DNA of 64,000 bases from Pictodentalium vernedei (taxonomy: Eukaryota > Mollusca > Scaphopoda > Dentaliida > Dentaliidae), in the NCBI GenBank assembly GCA_031216915.1, contig CM062289.1, positions 247,381,187 to 247,445,186 of the forward strand, written 5' to 3'. Position 1 is the stretch's first letter. Every line of letters starts with the position of its first letter. The notes below the pieces were generated by a model. The model had not been told where the DNA came from, searched no databases, and saw only the letters and a list, made by a program, of their open reading frames with translations. Positions 44,231 to 56,508 of this stretch are shown one piece after another. The position numbers and the translations under genes are program-made.

Positions 44231-45279
44231 TCTGCATAGCTTTGTAGAGCTAAGAACAAACCATCCACACGTGTTTGTGCATTCCATTAGATATATCTCA
44301 ATGTACATATCTGTTTAAAAAGTGTTCCTGTTTTGCATGAGATTTTTGGCTGAACAATGTCTTTTAGTTTTATAAGAGTTTGGCCGATTCTGGCAGGTCC
44401 CCTAAAAAGTCTATTTGCTCCCTCTATTGCTCATGCCTGCACCTCAGCTCTTGGAAAACAGGCTGGGAAGTGCAGTGAGCTTCTGAAAAAACATCTGTTC
44501 ACCATCCCTGCTGCTCCTATTGTTACATACAAAGATACAGACAGTTATCCGTAAGCGAGAGCTGCAGTAGCAGTATCATGCATGCAGGAAATTCCTAATA
44601 TTTTTTAACTGTTGCAATAAAGGGAGAGGGGTAGAAACATCAACTCTATATGACATCACATATAAACACAAAAACATTGAAATTTTTATTTACTACACAG
44701 GGTGGAAATTATGTGACTGACTGGTCATCAATGTATTGATCAATGAGCTGACTTTTCAGATACCAAGATGTCATAAATGACATTTGAAAGCTTGAAAATG
44801 CAACGTCAAAAGAGGAACATACAACTATAAATAATAAAAAGAAATAAGAAAACACAACAATATCTAAAACTCAAGGCCGCACTATAATTGAAGTATCCAA
44901 ATGATGAACTGTCTTTGAGAAGAGTTGATTATATGGGTTGTTTTCTTGGTTGGCAAAATGGCAGTGGATGTCTTTCACTGAATGACACCCTGCTTAGTAT
45001 GGTATCATAGTACATCTAGTTTTCTTAATTGTTTCATTCATTTTTATCTATCTTTTGAATTTGTAAAGACAAAGAACAAAATATTGATGTCAATATAATA
45101 ATATTTAAGAATAATTATTCTTTTTTCTGTTGCAAAAAATGGCTTAAGAGTCCACATTGAAACAAGCCCACTTTGATTATTTTGCTGAGAAGTGACATAC
45201 CATACTATAAAAATTGCAATATATGCACTGTACTGAATTTGTTTGGAAAATGTACCAATTTAGGAGTTCCATAAAGAAA
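44231..45279. other. Non-coding, nothing recognised
   Basis: Short chance frames only (for example 44357-44554). Confidence 0.45.
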
Positions 45280-45556
45280 TATAAATTTTATAGTAAATTT
45301 CCTTTCTTATTATACCTACCGCAATTGTTTACTACAGGCTTGCACTACAGTGGAAGACCCTAACTCGGATAAAATACTCTCTATTTTAATCTTTCCCAAG
45401 AGATTTGGAAAGAAAAGTGGTGTAAAAACACCACGAAAAAATAAGCCAACTGGGTCGAGTGCCATCGGCGCACACCCAGTAAGGGACGCTCTTCTCTTAG
45501 TACAATTCCACGACTTCCATTAACCAGTGCACAAGCAGTCATCAAACCATCCTTTT
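45280..45556 (+). repeat. DIRS-B left ITR (3' end of element)
   Basis: Starts ataaattttatagtaaattt. Inner words ccaagagatttggaaagaaa, aaaataagccaactgggt and gcagtcatcaaaccat all recur inverted in 51708-51965. Confidence 0.92.
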
Positions 45557-45631
45557 GAGTCCGCCAACATAGGAGGTATGTGGTCAGTGGGGAGGAAGGA
45601 TTCTTACCCGAATAAGAAGACGGGAGGGCCT

Positions 45632-45690
45632 CCATGTAAACAATTGCGGTAAGTATAATAAGAAAAGAAATTTACTATAAAATTTATGGT
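45632..45690. repeat. DIRS-B internal complementary region, half remaining
   Basis: tgtaaacaattgcggtaagt, ataataagaaaagaaattta and ctataaaattta are the reverse complement of the element's left outer end (45280-45335). The half that should complement the right end is missing; sequence jumps into RNase H at about 45691. Confidence 0.85.
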
Positions 45691-46900
45691 CCCACATCCC
45701 GTGAAGGGAAAGACCTAGAGGATCCAATGTCACACCCCATCCGAGATCGCTGGCATCTGCCATCAGAACGCGATCGGACGTGAGTAAGTCCAATGGGACA
45801 CCCTGCGTGATCCACTGGACATCCGTCCAGTGGAGAAGGTAAGGATGAAGAGATTCTGGTAACTGAAGCACCAGATCCAGAGAATCGACATTCGGCCTCC
45901 AACGACTGAGCAGAAAGTGTTGGAGAGGTCTGACAGGCAGCCGACCTAGAGGAATGAGATCCGTCACCGAACCACAGAGACCGAGCAGCCGGAGAATACC
46001 CCATGCTGTCGTGGATGTGGACTGGGACAGAGTCAGAGCAAAAGCTGAGAGAATCACAGCCCTGGCCTGGGGAACTGCCACCATATTGAACTGAGTGCGG
46101 AAGGCCATCCCCAGATGACAAAACGACTGAGAAGGGACCAGATCCGACTTCTCCTCGTTGACACTGAATCCTAGCGACGTGAGCAAGCTCAACAGAGTGT
46201 CGACATCCAACTCCAGTAAGGCAGCATTGGAATGCCTCGGGAGGATATCGTCTAGATGTGCCAAAGTAGTCACCCTGGACTGTGTGCGATGGAAGGCTAT
46301 CACATGCGACATCAGTCGAGTGAAGGCCCAAGGAGCCAGGTTCAGGCCGAACGGCATGGCCTTGAACTGGTAAACTCGCCCAAGAAAAGCGAACCTGAGA
46401 TACTTCCGCAACGCCCGATGAATCGGAACGTGAAAGTAAGCGTCTCGCAGGTCGATGCTGGAAGCGAAATCTCCCTGGTGAATGGAACGGCGGAATGACC
46501 TGTCAGCGGAACGAATCCTGAAGGCGGAACGACCTGAAAGCTGAACTTGGGAGCAATGATAGACTGGTTCAGGATACTCAGATCAATAACCGGTCGGAGG
46601 CGGCCATCCTTCTTCGGCACCAAGAACAGGCGGGAATAAAACCCCACTGCCTGAATGTTCTTGATGGCCTCGATCGCCCCCTTTGCCAGGAGATTGTCTA
46701 TCTCCATGGACAAAAGTTTCCGACATAAAATGTCTGAAGGAACTGGGGTTGGAAGAGGCACTCTGGACAGAGTGTGGTGCCTCCGGAAGGATATTCGCAC
46801 TCCGGACCGAACAACATCTAACACCCAAGGATTGGATGTGATGGTGGCCCAACAGTCTGCGAACTCTGCTATCCTTCCTCCAACCTGGGACGAATCGAGG
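45691..46900 (-). pseudogene. DIRS-B reverse transcriptase and RNase H start
   Basis: From 5': GGRIAEFADCWATITSNPWV and EIDNLLAKGAIEAI, then GFYSRLFLVPKKDGRLRPVI, a frameshift near 46500-46550, then RKYLRFAFLGRVYQF, FGLNLAPWAFTRLM (motif B), AHLDDI (motif C; Y of YLDD replaced by H, aspartates kept), GFSVNEEKSDLVPSQ and CHLGMAF. After the connection comes ADASDLGWGVTLDPLG, the RNase H start. Motif A (SSIDLRDAYFHVPIH of DIRS-A) lies in the shifted frame. This order is typical of DIRS RT-RNase H. A 35-bp insertion relative to DIRS-A near 46500 explains the shift. The frame then runs through the ICR to a chance stop at 45584. Confidence 0.85.
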
Positions 46901-48820
46901 TGAGGACCTTCAGTTCGAGTCCCAACGAGGCCCGCGAGAGGAGAAACCACCTCCTCTACTGAATGAAGAATCCTGAGACTTCCCTCTAGCCTGCCGATGC
47001 TTACCCTTACCCTGTGAGTAAGAAGTAGAAGCGGTGGCAGAAGGATCAGCCCTTTGCTTCGCAGAGGAAGCAGAAGGGTACTTGTTAGGCTTTGAATGGC
47101 CCTGCCTCCCCTAGAAGGCTGATCAAGCTGACGAAGCAGCCGCTGATCTTTGGAATGACGTAGGACGTCATCCCGGACCGTCGACACAGAACCATTGAAC
47201 AGTAGCGGACCTGCCAAAGAAGCAGATCGAAGAGCAGCGCGCTGCCCCTCAGGAAGGGATCGGCCTGTGTCCAGCACAGAGTCCCTTCGAACTAGTTCCA
47301 AAATAGCCGTGTCACAGTCATGCGTGTGAGTAAGATGCATGAGCGCCTTGGACAGCACACGCAAAGGAGCCTGTACATCGTCAAACCTATCTGGAGGCAG
47401 ATAAGCAGCTAAGGCAGAGATGACGTGATCGGAGAGAGAAAGCATACCCAGCATTCCTCTTGATAAGCCCAACATGGACTCCAGAGTCATCATAGGAATG
47501 ACGGCAGACTTGGGCTCGGAAAGCCCGAGGGAATTGGAGTCCTGATCCAAAACTGTCAAAGTCTGGCACACTGACAGATTGGCGAAATCGTAGTAATGAT
47601 AACGCACCGGAGGCAAAAAGGTGTCAACCCTGGTGAAGAACGGAGCCTTCATAGCCTTGGAACTCAGCTTAGAGTCCAAGGCTGAAAATGCTTCAACCAC
47701 CTGTACTGACTGGCATGGTCGAAGACGCCCAGAAGCAGGTTGCTAAAAGGCTGTAGGCGCGCGCCCGATGATCACGGCCTGGCTGACACTGTCGTCTGGC
47801 TTGATGGTTTGAGATCCGGAAGGAACCCAAAAACAAAGTCAAGAGCTGCCCCCAAGTCAGAAGACTGCTGGCTCTCGACATCAACGATGTTTGACTCCTC
47901 CCCGAAGTCGGAAGACACAAGCCCATCGTGGGCAAACCAGCCGATGCCTCCCATGGTGTAGGCACACCTGGGGGATCAGAAAACGGCCTGTTTCCAATCC
48001 CGGGAGGCGGCGCCATAGAGGACGCCTGGAAACCACTCGCTGCCTTGCTGGAAGCAACAGGAAGGCTCTTGGACAGAACCTGAGTTAGTAAGGAGAGGGC
48101 CTCCCTAAGCTCACTGCCCGTACCGGCCGGTTCGACATGGGGACGAACCAGCAAAGTGGTTTTACACCTGACCCTCTTAACCAGCGAAGGGTCACGATTC
48201 TCCAATACACCCGAAGCGGGGTGATGGGCGGCAGCCAAAACATCTGCGGGCAGACGTGTATAGGGGTACAACACACTCCAAGGATCAACATAGCGGGAAC
48301 TCAGGAGAGTCGCCGCAGACCTCTGCGGGGCAGAAGGTCCAGGCTGCACAGAAGGCATTGGTGCCGCAAAACTGGCCATGTGACCAGAATGAGTGGACGG
48401 ATACGCCAATGACAAAACTGTGGTACTCGACGACACAGAGACCACAGTAGAGGGTTCGGGGTTCGGCCGGCAGCCACTTCCAACTTCGCCAAGTTGAAGT
48501 CGGGGAAGGCTGAGGCCGATACCCCACGTCTACACTACCAGACACCGCTGCAGACCCCTGCAGGTATAAAACTGATGTGCTCAACAGCTGAGAGGACAAA
48601 GTAGGGGGTTCAGTCAGCAGCCACTTCCGACTTCGCCGAATTGAAGTCGGGAAAGGCTTAGGCCGATACCCCACAACCACACTACAGACATCCCTGCAGG
48701 CCCTTGCAGGGATAAGCTGAGGCCGGCTAAAAACGGTGCCCGATGACGTTGTAGATGGAACAGCAGTAGCAGCAGATATGACGGGAGCTGTTGGAACTGG
48801 CGGAAAAGGGGAGAGAGCCA
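46901..48820 (-). pseudogene. DIRS-B gag-like ORF1 region
   Basis: Carries AAPMPSVQPGPSAPQRSAAT, PPGIGNRPFSDPPGVPTPWE, MLGMLSLSDHVISALAAYLP, AILELVRRDSVLDTGRSLPE and VRDDVLRHSKDQRLLRQLD, each with a counterpart in DIRS-A. Near 47095 small deletions relative to DIRS-A push gag into the RT frame, making an artificial gag-RT reading frame 47700-46342. Two copies of a ~143-bp segment (cagccacttcc(a/g)acttcgcc at about 48473 and 48617) form a local duplication near the gag start. Presumed capsid/nucleic-acid-binding role by position only. Confidence 0.6.
48455..48730. repeat. ~143-bp tandem duplication within DIRS-B gag
   Basis: gggttcggccggcagccac ... ccgataccccac ... ctgcagacccctgcagg repeats as gggttcagtcagcagccac ... 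ccgataccccac ... ccctgcaggcccttgcagg. Confidence 0.75.
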
Positions 48821-49139
48821 CCTAGATCGGCCTCCAAAGGAGGAGTCACAACCCTAGTGACAACTTCAGATGTCGACTGCAAAGGGCGCATAGTCCCGTA
48901 ACCAGGCATCTCTTCATCAGAAATCCAACAGCTCCCGCAGAATCCACCATGGTAAAAAAAAACTGCACATTCCCCCATGGATGGGGAATAACTCTCACCA
49001 GACGTGATCGAGTCGGGAGGCCCCAAAACGACGGCATTCCTCACCCCCGCAGGTGCGGGAGGAGCTGCACATACCCCACGGAGGGGGTATAACTCACACC
49101 AGACGTGGTCGTTTTTAGTGGGCCTCCTATAGACTATTC

Positions 49140-51335
49140 TTGCCAAGTTTTGGTTCACGTCAGCTCAATAGTTCCAGAGAGAAGATGAAAATGTGATTTC
49201 CTATAGGTTTTTTCTATAGTAACTATAAACAGCAACTGTGGCCATGTTTGCAAAACGATCAACATTAAAATGAGGAATGTTGGTGGAGGTTATCAACCAT
49301 GCAAAGTTTCAAAACATTTGGCCCTGTGGTTTCAGAGGAGAAGAGTTTTCAAAATTGACCAATCAGAATCAAAGAATGCTTTTGGCAGCCACGTTTTTTC
49401 ACCCAGCAAGAATAAAATGAGTAACAGTTGTAGAGAACCTCTTATAGACAATGCCTGCCAAGTCTGGTTCACATTGGTTTCTATAGTAACTATAAGCCAC
49501 AATTTCAGCCATAATTGCAACCCAATGAAGATTAAAATAAGGATTATTGGTAGAGGGGGTTACAGTCATCAGTCACATTAAGTTTTTTCAAAACATTTCG
49601 CCTTGTAGTTTCAAAGAAGATTTTCTTGAAAATGCATATATTTATGAATTCTGTTTCAACAAAAAAATCAGTAAAAAAAGGGTTAAAATATTTTGAAAAT
49701 TACAATTTTTTCAGACAGTATTCTCTTTCAAAATAGCTTTTGGACAGGTAAAGGGTTACAGGAATCTTAAAAGATATACAATAATTACTGTCATCTGAGC
49801 TGACATGATTGCAAGATAATAAAGAGAATTTACAATGTAACCGAGATTTTTCTAAACAATTTAACATGTGTCAAACACAATTAGATTACAGCTGAAGATA
49901 TCAATCTACAGTTGCACTTGTTTTACAGTACAAGTCAAAATAAGTTGTGTAGGATAATCTTATAAACTATGTATCTTTTCTCTTCCTACACTGATAAGAC
50001 CAGAAGCAAGCTGACATCATTTTCTGGAAAGCTCTCACTGATAGCTTTTCCAGAAAAATGTCAGCTTCTGATCTTGTCAGGGCAGAAGCTGCAGTCTACT
50101 TAGTTTATTGCAGTTATGCTACAGCTTATTTTGACTTGTACTGTATACACAATATTTTGGTTTTTTTTTCCCCAGTTCTCAGTGGAGAAAAAACTGGAAC
50201 CAACCCTTACCAGATTCTCAAAAAACTAGTATTTTGCTGACAGTACCGATCTTTTGTGCAGACAGGAGGGGCACTGGGTTAAGCATCAGAATATAGCCTC
50301 TGGTGGCCACATATTTCCATCCTCTCGTAGACCATTCCTGCAAAGTGTGGTTCACGTCGGCTCAGTAGTTTCAGAGAAGAAGATGAAAATGTGATTTCCC
50401 ATAGGGTTTCTATAGTAACAATAAGCCACAATTGTGGCCATGTTTACAACCCAATCAACATTAAATGAGGATCGTTGGTAGAGGGGGTCCCAGTCATTAC
50501 TTATGTGAAGTATCAAAACATTTGGCCTGGCAGTTTCAGAGGAGAAAATTTTTGAAAATCCACCTATCAGAATCAAAGACTGCCTCTGGCGGCCATGTTT
50601 TTCAACCCTCGGGAACAAAATGAGGATCGTTTGTCGAGGACCTCCCATAGACCATCCCTGCCAGGTTTGGTTCACATCGGCTCAGTAGTTCCGGAGAAGA
50701 AGATGAAAATGTGATTTCCCATAGGGTTTCTATAGTAACTATAAGCCGCAATTGTGGTCATGTTTGCAACCCGATCAACATTAAATGAGGATCGTTGGTA
50801 GAGGGGGTCCCAGTTATTGTTTATGTGAAGTATCAAAACATTTCGCCTGGCAGTTTCATAGGAGAAGATTTTTGAAAATCTACCAATCAGAATCAAAGAA
50901 TGCCTCTGGCGGCCATGTTTTTCAACCCACGGGAACAAAATGAGGATCATTTGTAGAGGACCTCCCATAGACTATCTCTGCCAGGTTTGTTTTCACGTTG
51001 CCTCAGTTTTTCCAGAGAAGATGAGGAAAATCTGATTTCCCATAGGGTTTCTACAGTAACTATAAGCCGCAATTGTGGCCATGTTTGTAACCCAATCAAC
51101 ATTAAATGAGGATCCTTGGTAGAGGGGGTCCCAGTCATCATTTATGTGAAGTTTCAAAACATTTGGCCTGGAAGTTTCAGAGAAGATTTTTGAAAATCCA
51201 CCAACCAGAATCAAAGAATGCCTCTGGAAGCCATGTTTTTCATCTGACGGGAACAAAATGAGGATCGTTTGTAGAGGACCTCCCATACATAAAACATTCC
51301 TGCCAAGTTTGGTCCACACCCGCTCAGCGGTTCCA

Positions 51336-51366
<31 letters not shown>

Positions 51367-51448
51367 GACGATGGACAATGATCAACGACCGACGGACGTC
51401 AAGTGATGAGAAAAGCTTACATGACTTTTTAGGCCAGGTGAGCTAATA
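49140..51448 (+). mobile_element. HINE-like element F (~320-bp units) inside DIRS-B
   Basis: The phrase tgatttcc(c/t)atagggtttct occurs at about 49192, 50391, 50709 and 51030, with tgaggatcgttggtagaggg and cctctggcggccatgttttt between (period ~320 bp). A 0.6-kb block at 49640-50290 breaks the array. The 3' end, aggccaggtgagctaa, is the inverse of the gctcacctgg start of element E, so the families are related. The 5' terminus is not recognisable. Confidence 0.6.
49926..50143. mobile_element. Mariner-type MITE (218 bp) with TA target duplication
   Basis: The left end cagtacaagtcaaaataag and right end cttattttgacttgtactg are perfect inverted repeats, flanked by TA on both sides (49924-49925 and 50144-50145). 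The interior (49988-50085) is itself palindromic: aagctgacatcattttctgg faces ccagaaaaatgtcagctt. TA duplication and CAGTA termini indicate the Tc1/mariner superfamily; there is no transposase. Confidence 0.88.
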
Positions 51449-51670
51449 AAATTTATCAACCGAAAAATTTCATTGCCGAACCGCGTTGACACGATGTTGA
51501 AAAAACATTCGCGAAAATGGAATATATAAATAAAATACAATGAGAATGTGGTTGAAAATATTAACGAGAATATATAAAACACAGTCATGTTATTATACGA
51601 TCTTCAGATCCATAATCCAGTCACAGGAAACCCATTATCGACGAGTTGAATTATCACTGTATCGTAATGC

Positions 51671-51680
51671 AAAGATGGCG
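51671..51680 (-). promoter_or_regulatory. YY1-like motif at the DIRS-B 5' end
   Basis: aaagatggcg just inside the 5' ITR, equivalent in place to caagatggcgg in DIRS-A. Confidence 0.4.
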
Positions 51681-51707
51681 ACAAGTCAACCACGTTGCCC
51701 GGACATA

Positions 51708-51965
51708 AAAAGAATGGTTTGATGACTGCTTGCGCATTGGTTAATGGAAGTCGTGGAATTGTACTAAGAAAAGAGCATCCCTTACTGGGTGTGCACCGAT
51801 GGCGCTCAACCCAGTTTTGGCTTATTTTTTCGTGGTGTTTTTACACCACTTTTCTTTCTCAAATCTCTTGGGAAAGATCAAAATAGAGAGTATTTTATCC
51901 GAGTTAGGGTCTTCCACTGTAGTGTAAGCCTGTAGTAAACAATTGTAAGGTAGGTTGATAAGAAA
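51708..51965 (-). repeat. DIRS-B right ITR (5' end of element)
   Basis: Inverted copy of 45303-45556; ends gttgataagaaa. cccagttttggcttattttt and cttactgggtgtgcacc are shared with the DIRS-A right ITR. Confidence 0.92.
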
Positions 51966-52894
51966 CATGCCTTGGGGAAACGTAACCAAACCAGATTGCC
52001 AGCGTCCACAAGTACATGTTCCATGAGCCTGGTACTTAAGATAAAGATTATATCCAAATTGATCTCTGTTACTGCTCACATCTTTTCAGGCATGCACGTG
52101 CATCTACTTCAATTAGACATTTTTAAAATGTCAACTTTTGTTATAGTGCAGACTGTTTAAAGAAAAAACAAGTTTTACTTAAAAATTTGTTTACTAATCT
52201 AATGACGATTTCAATAGAAATAAACAAATAATATTCCATCTGATTACATTTTTTAACCTACTTAAAACTGAAAAGTTCAGTTCATGAAAAAATGGTCCTG
52301 ATCATAAAAAAAAAAATCTCTGTAGATGAGTCTTCCAAATCATCTTTACATCTGCCTGGAGTCCAGAAAATGTCTTCCAACTGTTTAGAAAGACACACTT
52401 TTCAATTTTTGATTAAGACAACCAAACAAAGAAACTTCATGTAGATTTGGAAAATGAATAAAACTTGTTTGAGTACCAGGTTTGTAAACACTAACAATTT
52501 GATTTGGCTATGTTCTTGTCTTTTCAAAGGACTAGTGTCCCCAAAGCTTGTTTCTTTGGGGAGGAAAGGGGGGGGGGCATCTAATTTAGTACATTTTCCA
52601 AATAAAATCAGGACAATGACTATTTAGCAAATTCACAGTAAGGTGGAAAGAAAAACACAATTTGAAATAGAAATTGGATGAAAGTCTTTCCAGAAGATTG
52701 TAATATTCCCGCCAGAATGAAAAAACCAAATATTAGGCATATTGAGAAAAAAAATCTTGTTTCTGAGGCAATTTTCCCTAAGTTTTATGATGAGGGAAGA
52801 AGGCTTTTTATGTTTTGTGGGGGGTTTTGTTAATCCACAGAACAATCCTGAAAATAGTTGGAATTATTAATATACCAACTTACATTATTCTGTG
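51966..52894. other. Non-coding, nothing recognised
   Basis: AT-rich; a G-rich run at 52568-52577 only. Confidence 0.45.
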
Positions 52895-53060
52895 GAAAAA
52901 TCAAGGATTTCAGCAGTGAAAATTTTCCATACATACAGTTGCAAATTTAACCAACTGTATATTATTTGCCACAGCTCAGTGAGCTTTGTTAAACAAGATA
53001 TAGTTGGTTAAATTGTTAGTACAACAAGTGCAAAGTAATAACACACTGATGAAATTTCCA
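52895..53060. repeat. Foldback element, copy of the 930 family
   Basis: aatttaaccaactgtatatt ... cacagctca faces tgagctttgtt ... atagttggttaaatt (52944-53014), a stem of ~34 bp with some mismatches and an AGCTCA tip. Confidence 0.65.
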
Positions 53061-53864
53061 GGTAAAAAAAAAAAGATTGATGAAGTAGATTTTCAATGAT
53101 GAGGGAGGTGCCTGAGAAAAAAGAATATTTTTAATAACTTTAACAAAAAGTACATAATGACAAAAAAAAATCTGTTTCTTCATATGTATAATACTCTGTC
53201 TTCAAAAGCAAAAATCACATCAGCAAAAATCACATCACTCACATGACATTGGTTCATAAATAGAGTCAATAAAACTATGACAAAACACTGAAATTTGAGT
53301 CATGCAAAATTAAAAAAAAAACAGAAAAATACATCTACAAGTATAGGAAAAGATTCCAGTTAGCTTGTCTGACCTGGCGATACAAAAGATCTGGGTTCAG
53401 TTTTGCATAGATAAATAAGATATCCACCATTATGTTACGAACTTGATTAGAGTGAAAGAACTCTATCTGTGGGTAGCTATATGGAAAAAAAGAAGCATTT
53501 TTAAAGTGTGAACTCACACAAAATATGTTGTATTTGTTCATGTCAAATGAAGAAAAACATTTCCAGCAATATGATAAAATATATCCAAATCTTTCTATTG
53601 AAATATTCATTCATTCTGAATGTCATTTTATTCTTCAAAAATGGTTAACAGTACTGTGATAAAAAGTGGTCTCTTTCTACATCACACCATGCTCCAGTTG
53701 CAACATACTTACACCAGCCGATTGAATAAAATCAGGGATGCACAAATTTTTTTTTGTTGCAGGACCCGAAAATGGATCCTACAAAATTTTGTTTGCAGGA
53801 GCCATTTATGTTTGCAGGACCATTTCAATTCGGCATTCTGATCCTATACTAATATGTGTTTAAC
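53061..53864. other. Non-coding, nothing recognised
   Basis: AT-rich with poly-A runs; short chance frames only. Confidence 0.45.
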
Positions 53865-54112
53865 CCTTTATCCAACGAATCGGCTGCATCCACCACCATA
53901 ATATGCACATTGAGCAGCTGAAAAAATATTAATTTTCAGAAAATTACAATAAAACTATATCATGTGACCCCCTCATTAGAATGAGCTCACCGAGATCATT
54001 CCAATGAGGGGTCACTTGATATGGTTTTATTGAAATATTTTGAAAATTTTGAAAACATAATATTTAAAATCATAAATTTTGATATCGTCTTCTTTGGGTA
54101 AAGGGGTAAAAG
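53865..54112. repeat. Foldback MITE (cctttaccc family), copy 2
   Basis: ccctttatccaa at the left and ttgggtaaaggggtaaaag at the right form the ends. The core actatatcatgtgacccc/ctcatta...aatgaggggtcacttgat repeats the 16340-16575 design. Confidence 0.75.
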
Positions 54113-54980
54113 AGCATAATTTCAATATTATTTTTTACAACCAATGTTGACTGAAAAGAAAAACTACTATTCATCATCTATGTATACAAATTTTTAGTGT
54201 TTCTTATACATTGAATTTTTATATTAAATTATTTCATGACACAACTTGTTATGTTGTACAAATATAAATTTAATGGTCAATTAATAAAAGAAAAGAAATG
54301 TCATTCCATCATCACAATGTCATTCCATGTCACTCTGGTGTTTAGAAGGACACCCTAAGAATTCCACTAAATCTTGAACATGTTGTCTCAATTCTTTTCT
54401 ACTTTACAATAATTTGACACACTATTGAGCAAATCCATATTGCCTCACTTGAATGGCACATCATTTATAATCTGTGAATTGTCATCAATTATTACTTTCA
54501 ATATTATATCAAGTAAAGATGTGCCTTTGTTATATGATCACTCCCAATGGCTATCATGGGTGTCATATTCAAATATTTGATTATCTTGGAAGAAGTGTCC
54601 CATTTAAATTTATCACTTTGAGGTGGCCATTATAATGAACATGGTAAACACAAAATCATTTGGATGGGATGATGTCACACACAAACTTATAATATTGTTT
54701 GCGTGAATTTAGAGGGCGATATCTCGTGAGCTGGGAGGTGTGGGAGCAAAATTTCACCTAGCTCAATATTTTCAAGGAGGGCGATAAATTTTTAAATCAC
54801 TTGCTTGAGACTGCCTGGCCTGACAGTGAGTCCACATAAGTTAACAGTTCTGAGACAGATTATAGTTTCAAAGCAAATGAAATCAGTCTCGTTAACTTAA
54901 TGTATCAACGATCAATCAACTAACAAGTAATGTCAGCTCTAGTGATAATGTTCTGTTAAAATAGGGTCCTGTTAAAAAAG
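54113..54980. other. Non-coding, nothing recognised
   Basis: Contains a small tgtcattccat duplication near 54299-54330. No gene seen. Confidence 0.45.
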
Positions 54981-56508
54981 TGAAAGTGTCAATGACACTC
55001 TAGCTCAACTTGTTTAAGACATGTACATGTATAGTGTGTGACACAGCAATGACAAACATCTAGGTAATGACCTGATAACAAAGGTACATGTAATGTATTG
55101 TAACGGTCTGTACATAAATGCTGACCGTAGCCTGTAACAAATATATAGGTTAAGTATTGTAAAAGTGGGGTGACAGTTAGATGATAAACTAGAAAAGAAA
55201 TCTTTGAGTCCCAGAGTGGGTCTGACTGAACCCCAAAATATTTGTTCTCATACCACAGTGATAACAAAGGCACCCAAAAACTGATTGGACCAAATTTCGG
55301 TACAAAATGGCCACTGCCAGCCATCTTGAATTTTGGACCACACCCAGAAACACTCGTTCTCATCCCAAGGTGATAAGAAATGTACCCAAAAAGTTTCGTA
55401 GAGATCGGTTCATAAATACGGCTTCTAGCCTGAGCCATATTGACACATGCACTCACTGTCTATAAGTAGCACTTAAAAAATCAAAGTTCATCTTTGTATA
55501 ATTTCTGCTCGAGAAAAAAACCTGTATTATATGTGATGTTTTCCATGTTACTAAACATTCATACAAGAAATTTATTCAAATCAGCACTTTCATACAGAAG
55601 TTCTGTACAAAAAACTTATTGCACTAATTTTGGTACAAAATGGCTGCCGGCAGCCATCTTGAATTTCGGACCGCACCTCAAAACAGTCGTTCTCGTCCCA
55701 TGGTGATAACAAAGGTACCTAAGAAGTTTCGTAAAGATCGGTTCATAAATACGGCCTCTAGCCTGAGCCATATTGGCATTTGCAGTTACAGTGCTGAAAG
55801 TAACATTAAATAGATCAAAGTTATTCTAACTGGCATAATTTATGCACGAGAAAAAACTTGTATTATATGTGATGTATCCCTTGGTACTAAACATTCACAC
55901 AAAAAATTATTCAAATCAGCATATGGAAGTTCTGCGCAAAAATCTGATTGCATCTAATTTTGTATAAAATGGCTGCCAGCGGCCATCTTGAATTTCAGAC
56001 CGGACCCAAAAACACTCGTTCTCATCCCACGGTGATAACAAAGGTATCCAAGAAGTTTCGTAAAGATCAGTTCATAAATACGGCCTCTAGCCCGAGCCAT
56101 ATTGGCATTTGTAGTTACAGTGCTGAAAGTAAAACTACATAAATCAAAGATAGTCTAATTTGTATAATTTACGCATGAGAAAAAAAGCCGTATTATATGT
56201 GATGTATCCCATGGTACTAAACATTCATACAAAAAATTATTCAAATCAGAGCTTTCATATGAAAGTTCTGGGCAAAAATCGGACTGCACCTAATTTTGTA
56301 CAAAATGGCTGCCAGCAGCCGTCTTGAATTTCGGACCAGACCCAAAAACATTCGTTCTCGTCTCACAATGATAACAAAGGTACCCAAGAAGTTTTGTAAA
56401 TATCAGTTCATAAATACGGCCTCTAGCCCAAGCCGTGTGTACGGCGCAACAGATGGACAGACGGGCCATGACAATACCTCAAATTTGGCTTTGCCAAAGT
56501 TGAGCTAA
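54981..56508 (+). mobile_element. HINE-like element G, complete (family B)
   Basis: The 5' end tgaaagtgtcaatgacactc then tagctcaacttg, and the 3' end caaatttggctttgccaaag then ttgagctaa, match element B. Units carry gccatcttgaatt at 55321, 55653, 55983 (gtcttgaatt at 56317), a steady 330-bp period. The subterminal words tagctcaactt and aagttgagcta are perfect inverses here. Same 3' hairpin tttggc-ttt-gccaaa. Confidence 0.75.

Larger units (their letters stand above)
45280..51965 (-). mobile_element. DIRS-B: DIRS-like element, YR deleted
   Basis: The ITRs 45280-45556 and 51708-51965 are inverted copies over ~255 bp, with a ~23-bp extension on the left. The minus-strand body reads gag-like, RT and the start of RNase H, then jumps to half an internal complementary region. 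Same family as DIRS-A but better preserved in gag and RT. The rest of RNase H and the entire recombinase are deleted. A minisatellite element (49140-51448) occupies the 5' leader. Confidence 0.88.

Noticed and set aside
45280-45690. A 400-bp MITE with ~50-bp terminal inverted repeats
   Set aside because: The 'ends' are the DIRS-B outer ITR end and the remaining half of its internal complementary region; the ITR continues inward and is inverted at 51708-51965.
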